Shown piece after piece: positions 43,544 to 52,463 of a stretch of 64,000 nucleotides of DNA; positions within the stretch are counted from its first letter, which is position 1; each line of letters begins with the position of its first letter. This stretch comes from Floridanema evergladense. Its GTDB lineage: Bacteria > Cyanobacteriota > Cyanobacteriia > Cyanobacteriales > Aerosakkonemataceae. The notes beneath the pieces are model-generated. The model had not been told where the DNA came from. It saw only the letters and a list, made by a program, of their open reading frames with translations, and made no database searches. The stretch is taken from NCBI RefSeq assembly GCF_041929205.1, contig NZ_JBHFNT010000192.1. One strand, written 5' to 3'. A program made the position numbers and the translations under genes.

Positions 43544-44461
43544 TCAAAGTTGATTTTGAGAATTCTGTACAGCTTGTCTGAGGTTTCCTTGATTGGCAAT
43601 TAACAGCTTTTCACCTTGTTCTCGGTCTAATCCTGTCCAGTGCATGAGTAAAGCTAATTTTACATTGCCACTATTTTCTAGTAAATTGGCAGCAGCATCC
43701 CTGTTTAGATTGGTAAGGTCTTGGATAATTCGCAAAGCTCGATCGCGCAATTTACTGTTAGTAACTGCCACATCGACCATGCGATTGCCGTAAACTTTGC
43801 CCAGTTGTACCATTACGCCAGTTGAGAGAATATTTAAAGCCATTTTAGTCACTGTTCCGGCTTTTAATCTCGTAGAACCTGCTAAAATTTCTGGCCCGAC
43901 TAACAATCTAATGTCAATATCCACATCGCAGCTAAATTGTTCTTGGGGGACGCAAGCCATAAAAATAGTAGTAGCGCCCCGACTTTTGGCGGCTTGTAAA
44001 GCACCGTGAACGAAGGGTGTAGTTCCACCAGCGGTGATTCCCACTACTACGTCTAATGGAGAGATTTCTTTTTGGACGATCGCAGCTGCACCATCCTCCG
44101 CCCGATCTTCCAACGCTTCCGAACTCCGCACCAAAGCATCAGCACCGCCAGCGATAATTCCCTGTACCAACTCTGGAGGCGTACAAAAGGTGGGGGGACA
44201 TTCGGCTGCATCTAAAACGCCCAAACGCCCGCTAGTTCCCGCGCCGACATAAAACAGCCTTCCGCCTTGACGTAACGCTTTGGCTGTGGTAGCGATCGCT
44301 TCCGCGAGGGGAAGACGGGCTTTAGCGATCGCGGCTATAGTTTGTCGATCCTCTTGATTAAACAGATCCACCAATTCCAAACAACTTAATCGATCTAAGT
44401 TTTGGCTATTCGGGTTAATCTGTTCCGTCAGAAGATGACCGCGTTCTTCTAATTGTTTCAT
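43544..44461 (-). CDS. murQ: N-acetylmuramic acid 6-phosphate etherase
   Basis: MurQ splits MurNAc-6-phosphate to GlcNAc-6-phosphate and lactate during cell-wall recycling. The SIS fold is marked by YVGAGTSGRLGVLDAAECPP and GVVGITAGGTTPFV-like segments, and SSEALEDRAEDG holds likely catalytic acid residues. The C-terminal part has the UBA-like LLMHWTGLDREQGEKLL motif. With the ATG at 44461 the length is 305, normal for the family. It may be translationally linked to the DUF3110 gene just upstream (14 bp between, or 2 bp if TTG at 44473 is used). Confidence 0.95.
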   Translation of the reverse strand: MKQLEERGHLLTEQINPNSQNLDRLSCLELVDLFNQEDRQTIAAIAKARLPLAEAIATTAKALRQGGRLFYVGAGTSGRLGVLDAAECPPTFCTPPELVQGIIAGGADALVRSSEALEDRAEDGAAAIVQKEISPLDVVVGITAGGTTPFVHGALQAAKSRGATTIFMACVPQEQFSCDVDIDIRLLVGPEILAGSTRLKAGTVTKMALNILSTGVMVQLGKVYGNRMVDVAVTNSKLRDRALRIIQDLTNLNRDAAANLLENSGNVKLALLMHWTGLDREQGEKLLIANQGNLRQAVQNSQNQL

Positions 44462-44475
44462 GACATCTCTCAAAA

Positions 44476-44910
44476 TTAAAGTAACCCTTCCAGCCTACGG
44501 CGAATACTATCCAATTCTGCATCTGACATTTCTGATTCTGATTCCTCCTCAGATTCATCAGACTCAGCTAAATCCAGTTCATCATCGAAGTCATCTTCAA
44601 ATTCTGCATCAAACTCATCATCTATTTGCCAATCAGTTTCTTCGACGTTCGCTTCTGGGGGTAGAGTTAATTCGCCCTCAGAAACGAGTTCCCAGCCATA
44701 GCCAGTACTTTCACAAAACTGCTTGATTTCCTCATCGTCGATCGATTCCACCGTCGCAGGCGGAAAGTCTTGTGCTTCCAGCATTAAACTATAGCGGGTA
44801 GCATCGTCTTCTGACTCGAACATCAGCACTTTATTGTGATCGCCAATCTGAAGGGTATGAATTCCTTCATTATCGGTACCAGCATTGAATAACAGAACGA
44901 ATACACGCAT
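44476..44910 (-). CDS. DUF3110 protein with acidic C-terminal tail
   Basis: The protein has 144 residues. The first 85 match DUF3110: MRVFVLLFNAGTDNEGIHTL, VLMFESEDDATRYSLMLEAQ, FPPATVESIDDEEIKQFCES. The tail from about residue 95 is extremely acidic (FDAEFEDDFDDELDLAES) and serine-rich, then has a helical DAELDSIRRRLEGLL end. The function is unknown; small cyanobacterial regulators of this type are common. It is the first gene of a likely DUF3110-murQ pair. Confidence 0.85.
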   Translation of the reverse strand: MRVFVLLFNAGTDNEGIHTLQIGDHNKVLMFESEDDATRYSLMLEAQDFPPATVESIDDEEIKQFCESTGYGWELVSEGELTLPPEANVEETDWQIDDEFDAEFEDDFDDELDLAESDESEEESESEMSDAELDSIRRRLEGLL

Positions 44911-45046
44911 GGTCTTTACTTTGCTTTTGCGCTCATCAGTTATTTATATTACTAACCAAGAGCGATCGTATTGCTAATTGGTTTAAACTGACACATTTTG
45001 GTACTCAAAAGGAACCCGGAACAGGGGAAACTTTAACCCAGGATTT

Positions 45047-45100
45047 ACAGATTTACCAGATTTCTTGATTAATCCTGATTATCTTGCAAATCAATAAATC
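45047..45100. repeat. Dispersed intergenic repeat, copy B
   Basis: The sequence ACAGATTTACCAG ... AATAAATC closely matches 27483-27537 on the same strand, with a one-base gap and several substitutions. The 10-bp inverted arms seen around copy A are not preserved here. Confidence 0.65.
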
Positions 45101-45211
45101 CCGATCGAGTTTCTAGTTAGCGAGTGGGAAAAATCTTTGACTATTTAATCCTTGAATTGTGCAGATGTGGGATAAAATGCTGTTCAGCTAAATTCTGATG
45201 CTATCTTAAAG

Positions 45212-45378
45212 GATGTTTGAAAAAAGTCGGTGGTTAAAACCGCGACTAGACAAACTCTCGTCTGCTTGACAAGGACTCTAGAATCAAGCAATTTAGGAAC
45301 CTGTGAAGGGCAGATTTTGTCTGTATAGCCAACGACTAAAGTCGTAGAGACGACGATAATTAGTGCTTTTCAAACATC
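45212..45378. mobile_element. MITE-like element with 12-bp terminal inverted repeats
   Basis: GATGTTTGAAAA (45212-45223) and TTTTCAAACATC (45367-45378) are perfect inverted repeats, 167 bp apart. The interior has a GTCGGTGG...CGACT stem and a CGACTAAAGTCG dyad and encodes nothing. It lies upstream of the TamB-like gene. No clear target-site duplication is seen. Confidence 0.55.
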
Positions 45379-45406
45379 TACTTAGCTTGCCAGGTGTGAG
45401 GTTGTG

Positions 45407-48400
45407 ATGACAAATTCCCCAGATCCAAATTCGGATAACGAAACCGAACAAACTAGAAACCGTCGTGTATGGCTGTTGTGGCTAAGTCGTGCTGGGCTTG
45501 GTTTTGGTGTAATTGCGCTTATAGGTATACTTGCGGGTGCTTGGTGGGCGTGGGTTTTTATCAATCGAGATTTAGCGCCCTTAGTGGAAAAAAATGTCAG
45601 CGATTTATTTCAAAGACCTGTAAATTTAGGTAAATTAGAGAGATTTACTTTCAATAGTTTAAGGTTTGGTGCTTCTAGCGTACCACCAACGGCGACCGAT
45701 CTCGATCGCGCTTCCGCCCAAGCAGTAGATGTCAATTTTAATCTGTTAGACTTACTTTTTACCAGAACTTTAAATCTCGATATTACTTTAGTTAATCCTG
45801 ATGTTTTCATCGAACAAAGTCCTGATGGGCGTTGGATTACTACTCAACTTAAACAATCTGAAGAAGAAGGGCCGATTACTACCAATGTAGACTCGATTCG
45901 GGTGAGTAATGCTAATGTGGTACTCCTTCCTCAAGCTAAATTAACTAATCCCAGAATACCAGTTAATGTTAATCCAATTTCTGCGACTGTAGACTTTTTA
46001 GATAATGGTCAAAGATTCCGGTTTAATGCGGAAGGGCGAATTGTCCAAACTACTAACAATCAATCATCTAATAATCAAGCTACTTTTAGAACCAATGGCG
46101 AATTTTTAGTTTCTTCTCAACAGTTAAATGCTCAAGTACGAGCGCAAAATATTCCAGTTCGAGAGATCGATCGCTTAGTTCAAATTCCTAATGCTGATAT
46201 CATAGCAGGTCAAGTCAGCGGTAACTTAAATGTCAGATATAATGCCCAAAATACTCAAGAATTACCTTTTGTTTCAGGAGTCGCGACTTTACAAAATGTT
46301 GCTCTCACCAGTCCCCAATTACCAGCACCAATTGTTAATACTAATGGTGTAGTTAACTTTACTGGTAGAGGATTAAACTTAAATAATTTTTCCGCTTCTT
46401 TAGGACAAATTCCCGTTCAACTTGGGGGAAGTGCGGATTTAGATAAAGGGTTAAATTTAGATGTCACAGTTCCGAATGCGAATGTGGCAAATTTAACTCA
46501 AACTTTCAAAGTTAAACCACCAGTTCCGGTGAGTGGGGAAGTAAGATTAGTCTCAAAAGTAACTGGAACTGTTGACTCACCAACTATTTTAGGGCGAGTT
46601 AGCACCACGAAACAAGCCCAAGTTGATAAACTGAATTTTCGAGATATTAGCACTAACTTTGCTTTTGCGCCGCAAACAGGCGAAATAATTATTTCTGAGA
46701 TCCAAATTGTCCCTGTTTCTGGGGGAAGAATCACAGGTAAAGGTAATGCGAAATTAGGTGAATCTGGGGGAGTGGCGTTAGATTTACAAGCGCAGGATTT
46801 GGCTGGAGATGCGATCGCCAAAATCTACAACGTAAATCTTCCTGCTAACATTACTATTGGCAATATTAACGCCCAAACTCAAGTTTCCGGCCCATTAAAT
46901 AATATTCGCATCGCCACTAATTTTCAAGCTCCTCAAGGTACTTACCCGTTAAACGGAGAAGTAATAATTAATAATGGCGAAATTCGGTTAACAAATGCTA
47001 CTGCCCAAGTACCAGGCGGAAACGTTCAAGCATCAGCTAGAATAGCAAATAATCGTTGGCAAGCCACAGTTCAAGCCGCCCAACTTCCAGTTAATAGCAT
47101 CCTAGCAATTACCCAAACAGCTAACCAAAACCAACAACAAAATCAGCCAGAAATTCCCCCAACAATTCGCCAAGGAAGAATCACCGGAACCGTAAATTTA
47201 GCCGGAAATCTTGACTCTTTCCAACTAGGAGATATTACAGCAAACGCCCAAGGAAACTTACAAGTTGCTGGCGGAAACATTCGCCTTAGTCAAGCCGAGT
47301 TAAATCAAGGAAGTTGGCGAGGTTTAGTCAACGCTTCCGGCATTAACCTAGCACTTTTCCCCCAAGTTCCCCCACAATTTCGATCGACTTTTAACGGACA
47401 ATTCCGCGTAGCTGGAAACCTCAACGCCCCTACAACAAATATTCAAGCAACAGGACAAGGAAACATCAATGTTGCCGGGGGAAATGCCCAAATCTCTCAA
47501 GTAGCATTAAACAATGGTAATTGGAGTGCTACAGTTAGAGCTAATAACATTAACTTAGGACAATTAGCCGAAGTTCCCCCAGAATTACAAGCACCTTTTA
47601 ACGGACAATTCCGCTTAACAGGAAATTTAAATGAACCTGGAACTAACAATATTACAGCAGTAGGTTCGGGAAATATTCAAGTAGCTGGCGGTAATGTTAA
47701 CCTTCGCAACTTAGCACTCAATCAAGGCAATTTTAAAGCCACAATTGCAGCATCAGGAGTCCAATTATCACGCCTTCCTCAAGTACCAAAAGGATTACCA
47801 ATTGGCGCACTTAACGGACTATTTCAAGTTACCGGAAACTTAAATAATCTTACCGCCCAAAATCAATCTCCTCTTAACCAAATTGTAGTTTCTGGACAAG
47901 GAAACTTACAACTTGCTGGCGGAAATGTACGGCTGAGTCAAGTGCGATTAGATCGAGGAAATTTCCAAGCTTCAGTTAATGCAAATAATGTCCAAGTATC
48001 GCGTTTTACCCAAGTACCAAATAATTTCCAAGGTACATTTAACGGAACATTAACAGCTAAGGGAAATCTTGCCAATTTAACCGCCGAAAATGCTCAATCT
48101 CCCTTGAATCAAATTCAAGCAACTGCAACAGGAACTTTGCAAACTCCTAGCGGAAATTTACGATTGCAACAAGTTGAATTAAATCAAGGCAATTTTATCG
48201 CAAGAGTTAATACAAATAATTTCCCTGTGGGAAGTTTACCGCAAGTTCCCCAGGGATTTCAAGGTACATTTAGCGGCGAATTACAAGCTAGAGGAAATCT
48301 AAATTCATTAACTAATCTGCAACCAAATCAAACTCCTCTGTCCGAAATTCAAGCCAGCGCCCAAGGAGTTTTAAGAATTCCTAATGATGGCACAATTCAA

Positions 48401-51400
48401 TTGCGCCAAGCAACATTAAATCAAGGAAACTGGCAAGTAGATTTGAATGCTAATCGGTTACAATTAGCACGTTTACCCCAAGTACCGCCACAATTTAAAG
48501 GAACATTTAACGGACAATTACAAGCTAGGGGAAATGTTGCCAGTTTGACCCAAAAATCGGATAATCCGTTATCAGGAATTGAGGGTATTGGACGGGGAAC
48601 ATTACAAACTGCGGGTGGTACAGTTGAAATTAGAGAAGCACAAATAAGCCAAGGACGTTGGGCGGCGGCTGTTAATTTAGCCCAAGTACAATTAAGTCAG
48701 TTTTCTAACCAATTTAAAGGTAGAGTTAACGGTAACTTAAAAGTAGGAGGAAGTTTAGCTGCACTAACTCAACAAAAGGGTTCTCCTTTAGCAGATATTC
48801 AAGCTACTGGTGATTTAAACTTTACCCAAACACCTTATTTAGATCGTCCTTTAAATGTCGCTTTTCAATGGAATGGGCAACAATTAGAAATTCAACGGGC
48901 GACAGCACCTGGACTTAATGCTAGTGGAACTATTACTGCGAGTTTTGATCAAAAAAATACGCCGCAAATTGGTAATGTAAATTTGAATGTGCAAGCGGAA
49001 GATTTTAACTTACAAACTTTGCCGATAACTTTACCGCAAAATGTGGCTTTGTCGGGGTTAGTTGATTTTAATGGGCAAATTTCAGGACAGTTAAATGCTT
49101 TAAATGTTAATGGTCAAGTTGGATTACAAAATTTAGTGGTTGGTGAGTTTAAATTTGACCCGAATTTGCGAGGGAATATTACTGCAACGGCGGGTAGCGG
49201 AATAAATTTACAACTGCAAGGACAACAAGACCAAATTGCTGTTCAGTTAAATCAAAATTACCGCCCAGAAAGTTTGCTATTCCGTCGGGGTGAGACTTTA
49301 GCGCAGGGGAGAAGACAGGGGGATTTATTCTTATTAGATTTGGCAAATGTCCCTGTAGCGACGGTGAAGAATTTAGCTCAAAGTTTTGTGAATTTACCAC
49401 CGGAATTAGTCGTTCAACAAGTTAGCGGTAATCTTTCGGGAAATTTGGCGATTAATTTTGATACATTGAGTGTAGAAGGGCGAAATGTGGCGATCGCAAA
49501 ACCCAGAATCGGAGAACTACAAGGAGATTCCTTAGTCGCTAATTTCCGCTACAATAATGGCACATTAGAAATTATCAGCAGTCAATTACAACAAGGTGAA
49601 AGTATTTACGCCCTAAGCGGTACCGCAACTCAACTATTAACTCAAACTCCCCAAGTTCAAGGAAAAGTTACTGTTGATAAAGGCAAAATTCAGAACGTTT
49701 TAGCTGCTCTTGATTGGTTAAATTTACAAGGTTTTGGTACTAAAAGAGGAGAGGTTGGTACCGCTGCAAATGTGCCAACTACGCCAGTAGGATTACCAGA
49801 TGCTAACTTAAGGACGCAACTACAAAGATTTTCCGAAGTTACCTCTTTACTCGCACAGGAACGTGCGGAAAATAGAAGAGGATTTTCCATCCCAGATATT
49901 ACAGAATTGCGGGGTAATTTTAACGGGACAGTTGATTTTGCAGGAACTCTACCGACAAATATTCAAGCTAGTTTTAATCTCCAAGGTAATGATTGGCAAT
50001 TGGGTACTTACAAAGCTGACCAAGTAGTTGCTCAAGGAACGTACAATAATGGTAGTTTGAATGTTCAAAACTTACAATTAGAATCCCAAAATAGAAGAAT
50101 AGCATTTACTGGAATTTTAGGAACTGATAAACAAAATGGAGTTTTACAGATCCAAAACTTTCCTTTGGAAACGGTTAACCAGATTTTAGAGTTACCTGTT
50201 TATCTTACTGGAAATCTAGATGCAACAGTTAATATAGCTGGAGATTTAAATAACCCTTCCGCTAGCGGTCAATTAACTGTTAAAAATGGTACTTTGGATG
50301 GAACAAAGATAGAATCTGCGCTGGCGAGTTTTAGCTATCAAGATGCTAGGTTAACTCTGGATTCTCAAGTATTAATTAATCCACCACAACCGATCGTAAT
50401 TTCTGGTAGCATTCCTTTTAAATTACCTTTTGCTAAAGTTCAACCAGCTAACAATCAAATTAGCCTGAGTGTTAACGTCCAAGATGAGGGATTAGCTTTA
50501 ATTAACTTGGTGACAAATCAACAAGTCCGATGGGTAAATGGTAGTGGACAAGCACAGTTAACAGTGGGGGGAACTTTAGAACGTCCAATACCTAAAGGAT
50601 TTGTGAATTTGCAGAAAGCGACTCTTGGGGGTCAGTTACTTGCAGAAGATTTGAAAAATGTTAACGGACAGATACAATTTGAAGGCGATCGCATAGTCGT
50701 AGAAAATCTTACAGGAAACTTCCCGCAAGGACAAGTAATTGCCCAAGGAACTCTTCCTATTTTCACACCTTTAGACTCCCAAGACCCCGCCCGTCAAAAT
50801 CCTCTCACGATCGTTCTTGACCAAGCGAGAATTAACCTGAGAGGATTGTATGGAGGTCTGGTCGATGGTAGAGTCACCATAATTGGTGCAGCAGTCAATC
50901 CTACAATTGGCGGACAAGTAAATTTACTAGATGGTCAACTTTCTTTACCGCAAACTCCCGCTACCGTTGCTACTGTAAACCAAACAGGAACTACTAACCA
51001 AAATCTAGTTGTTGAATTTCAAAATTTCCAAATCGGATTAAGCGATAGGGTTAACATTGCTTTACAACCAATTCTCGCTTTCCGAGGTAGCGGGATTTTA
51101 ACACTTGGAGGTTCTTTAGATAATCCTCGTCCAGAAGGTTCGATCGTATTACGAAGAGGTTCGGTTAACTTATTCGCCGCTCGGTTTAGACTAGATCGTG
51201 GTTACGATAATACAGCATTGTTCGTTCCCGATCGAGGATTCAATCCCTTTTTAAACGTCAGATTGTTAACTACCGTCTCGGAAGTCACTCGTTTTCGTTT
51301 ACCTGCTTCCGCTTTTAGTTCGGAAATTAGTGATGTTCCCGCGACAGGTTTCGGCAGTTTACAATCAGTGAGGGTGATAGCGACCGTTCGCGGCTGGGCG

Positions 51401-51883
51401 AATCAATTAGGTGTAAATCCCGATGTTAATGTAGCATCATCTCAAATTATCGAATTAACCAGCGATCCTCCCCGCAGCGAATCAGAAATTGTAGCTTTGA
51501 TTGGTGGTAGTTTTATTAATAGTCTCGGTCAAGGTGGCGATGGACTTGCAGGGTTAGCTGGAATTGCTAGTTCGGTAGTTTTGCCCGGTTTAGAAGGATT
51601 TTTTGGCGATATTGGCGAAAGACTGGGATTAAGCGAGTTTCGCATCTTCCCCACAGTCATCACTTCTGGAAGAGAAAGTTCTAACTCAGTATTAGGTGTA
51701 GCCGCAGAAGTTGGGGTTGATATTACTAAGAATTTATCGGCTTCTGTGCTAAGAATTTTAACTGACGATCAACCCACTCAATTTGGTTTGCGCTATCGTT
51801 TCAATCCAGAATTTACACTGCGCGGTTCTACGGATTTTTCTGGTGATACTAGGGCAATTCTGGAGTTTCAAAGAAGATTTTAA
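45407..51883 (+). CDS. TamB-like envelope transport protein (2158 aa)
   Basis: An N-terminal membrane helix near residues 27-48 (LGFGVIALIGILAGAWWAWV) is followed by an enormous beta-rich region of the AsmA/TamB lipid-transfer type. The C-terminal DUF490/TamB domain shows GLYGGLVDGRVTI, SGILTLGGSLDNPRPEG and the GLRYRFNPEFTLRG end. Residues about 615-1140 hold seven repeats of 70-78 residues (GN..VAGGN..LSQ..LNQGNW ... LPQVP..F.GTFNG). TamB-type proteins bridge the periplasm and assist lipid or outer-membrane protein traffic. Cyanobacterial versions are longer than the proteobacterial ones. Confidence 0.92.
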   Translation: MTNSPDPNSDNETEQTRNRRVWLLWLSRAGLGFGVIALIGILAGAWWAWVFINRDLAPLVEKNVSDLFQRPVNLGKLERFTFNSLRFGASSVPPTATDLDRASAQAVDVNFNLLDLLFTRTLNLDITLVNPDVFIEQSPDGRWITTQLKQSEEEGPITTNVDSIRVSNANVVLLPQAKLTNPRIPVNVNPISATVDFLDNGQRFRFNAEGRIVQTTNNQSSNNQATFRTNGEFLVSSQQLNAQVRAQNIPVREIDRLVQIPNADIIAGQVSGNLNVRYNAQNTQELPFVSGVATLQNVALTSPQLPAPIVNTNGVVNFTGRGLNLNNFSASLGQIPVQLGGSADLDKGLNLDVTVPNANVANLTQTFKVKPPVPVSGEVRLVSKVTGTVDSPTILGRVSTTKQAQVDKLNFRDISTNFAFAPQTGEIIISEIQIVPVSGGRITGKGNAKLGESGGVALDLQAQDLAGDAIAKIYNVNLPANITIGNINAQTQVSGPLNNIRIATNFQAPQGTYPLNGEVIINNGEIRLTNATAQVPGGNVQASARIANNRWQATVQAAQLPVNSILAITQTANQNQQQNQPEIPPTIRQGRITGTVNLAGNLDSFQLGDITANAQGNLQVAGGNIRLSQAELNQGSWRGLVNASGINLALFPQVPPQFRSTFNGQFRVAGNLNAPTTNIQATGQGNINVAGGNAQISQVALNNGNWSATVRANNINLGQLAEVPPELQAPFNGQFRLTGNLNEPGTNNITAVGSGNIQVAGGNVNLRNLALNQGNFKATIAASGVQLSRLPQVPKGLPIGALNGLFQVTGNLNNLTAQNQSPLNQIVVSGQGNLQLAGGNVRLSQVRLDRGNFQASVNANNVQVSRFTQVPNNFQGTFNGTLTAKGNLANLTAENAQSPLNQIQATATGTLQTPSGNLRLQQVELNQGNFIARVNTNNFPVGSLPQVPQGFQGTFSGELQARGNLNSLTNLQPNQTPLSEIQASAQGVLRIPNDGTIQLRQATLNQGNWQVDLNANRLQLARLPQVPPQFKGTFNGQLQARGNVASLTQKSDNPLSGIEGIGRGTLQTAGGTVEIREAQISQGRWAAAVNLAQVQLSQFSNQFKGRVNGNLKVGGSLAALTQQKGSPLADIQATGDLNFTQTPYLDRPLNVAFQWNGQQLEIQRATAPGLNASGTITASFDQKNTPQIGNVNLNVQAEDFNLQTLPITLPQNVALSGLVDFNGQISGQLNALNVNGQVGLQNLVVGEFKFDPNLRGNITATAGSGINLQLQGQQDQIAVQLNQNYRPESLLFRRGETLAQGRRQGDLFLLDLANVPVATVKNLAQSFVNLPPELVVQQVSGNLSGNLAINFDTLSVEGRNVAIAKPRIGELQGDSLVANFRYNNGTLEIISSQLQQGESIYALSGTATQLLTQTPQVQGKVTVDKGKIQNVLAALDWLNLQGFGTKRGEVGTAANVPTTPVGLPDANLRTQLQRFSEVTSLLAQERAENRRGFSIPDITELRGNFNGTVDFAGTLPTNIQASFNLQGNDWQLGTYKADQVVAQGTYNNGSLNVQNLQLESQNRRIAFTGILGTDKQNGVLQIQNFPLETVNQILELPVYLTGNLDATVNIAGDLNNPSASGQLTVKNGTLDGTKIESALASFSYQDARLTLDSQVLINPPQPIVISGSIPFKLPFAKVQPANNQISLSVNVQDEGLALINLVTNQQVRWVNGSGQAQLTVGGTLERPIPKGFVNLQKATLGGQLLAEDLKNVNGQIQFEGDRIVVENLTGNFPQGQVIAQGTLPIFTPLDSQDPARQNPLTIVLDQARINLRGLYGGLVDGRVTIIGAAVNPTIGGQVNLLDGQLSLPQTPATVATVNQTGTTNQNLVVEFQNFQIGLSDRVNIALQPILAFRGSGILTLGGSLDNPRPEGSIVLRRGSVNLFAARFRLDRGYDNTALFVPDRGFNPFLNVRLLTTVSEVTRFRLPASAFSSEISDVPATGFGSLQSVRVIATVRGWANQLGVNPDVNVASSQIIELTSDPPRSESEIVALIGGSFINSLGQGGDGLAGLAGIASSVVLPGLEGFFGDIGERLGLSEFRIFPTVITSGRESSNSVLGVAAEVGVDITKNLSASVLRILTDDQPTQFGLRYRFNPEFTLRGSTDFSGDTRAILEFQRRF

Positions 51884-51894
51884 TAGGGAAAGTT

Positions 51895-52452
51895 GTGAAT
51901 AAAAAAGGCATTTTGGTTATGAAGTCGGTTTTTGTAAGTTCGATCGCAGAGTTTCTTTCTCAAGCTAACATAGAAGCTTCGCCAGCTTGGGAATTAATCA
52001 ACGGACGTGCAATTCAAAAACCAATGCCAACTCTTTTTCACTCAAGATTACAACGCAATTTGGTTAACTATATTAATCTTCATAGTGAAAGTTTAGAAGC
52101 AGTGCAAGAGTGGCGTTGTATTGTACCTCCTCTCTCACCAGTACCAGATATTTCTGTTGTTCTTCGTTCCCGCCTTCCCGAAGAAGATGGGCCATTGAAT
52201 GGATCGCCAGATTGGTTAATCGAAATTCGTTCTCCTGACCAAAGTACCCTAGATTTACAAAACAAAATTCTTCATTGTCTTAAAAATGGAACACAACTCG
52301 CTTGGTTAATAGATATAACTCGCCAACAAATTTGGGTTTGGCAAGGAGATGATTTACCAAACATATTTTCAGGCGCAGACATTTTGCCAAGTTTGGAAGA
52401 AATACCAGCACTTTCAGTTAATGAAGTGATGGCAATGACTGGTAGAAATTGA
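51895..52452 (+). CDS. Uma2 family endonuclease-like protein (DUF820)
   Basis: The protein has 185 residues with the PD-(D/E)xK fold seen in Uma2 proteins: WELINGRAIQKPMPTLFHSR, the central VPDISVVL strand (Asp ligand), and WLIEIRSPDQSTLDLQNK. These genes are greatly amplified in cyanobacteria and have no settled function. The GTG at 51895 follows an AGGGAAA element; an ATG at 51919 is an alternative start. It begins eleven bases after the TamB stop, so it is probably co-transcribed with TamB. The expected second catalytic Lys appears replaced by Arg (EIR). Confidence 0.85.
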   Translation: MNKKGILVMKSVFVSSIAEFLSQANIEASPAWELINGRAIQKPMPTLFHSRLQRNLVNYINLHSESLEAVQEWRCIVPPLSPVPDISVVLRSRLPEEDGPLNGSPDWLIEIRSPDQSTLDLQNKILHCLKNGTQLAWLIDITRQQIWVWQGDDLPNIFSGADILPSLEEIPALSVNEVMAMTGRN

Positions 52453-52463
52453 TTTTTTCACCA

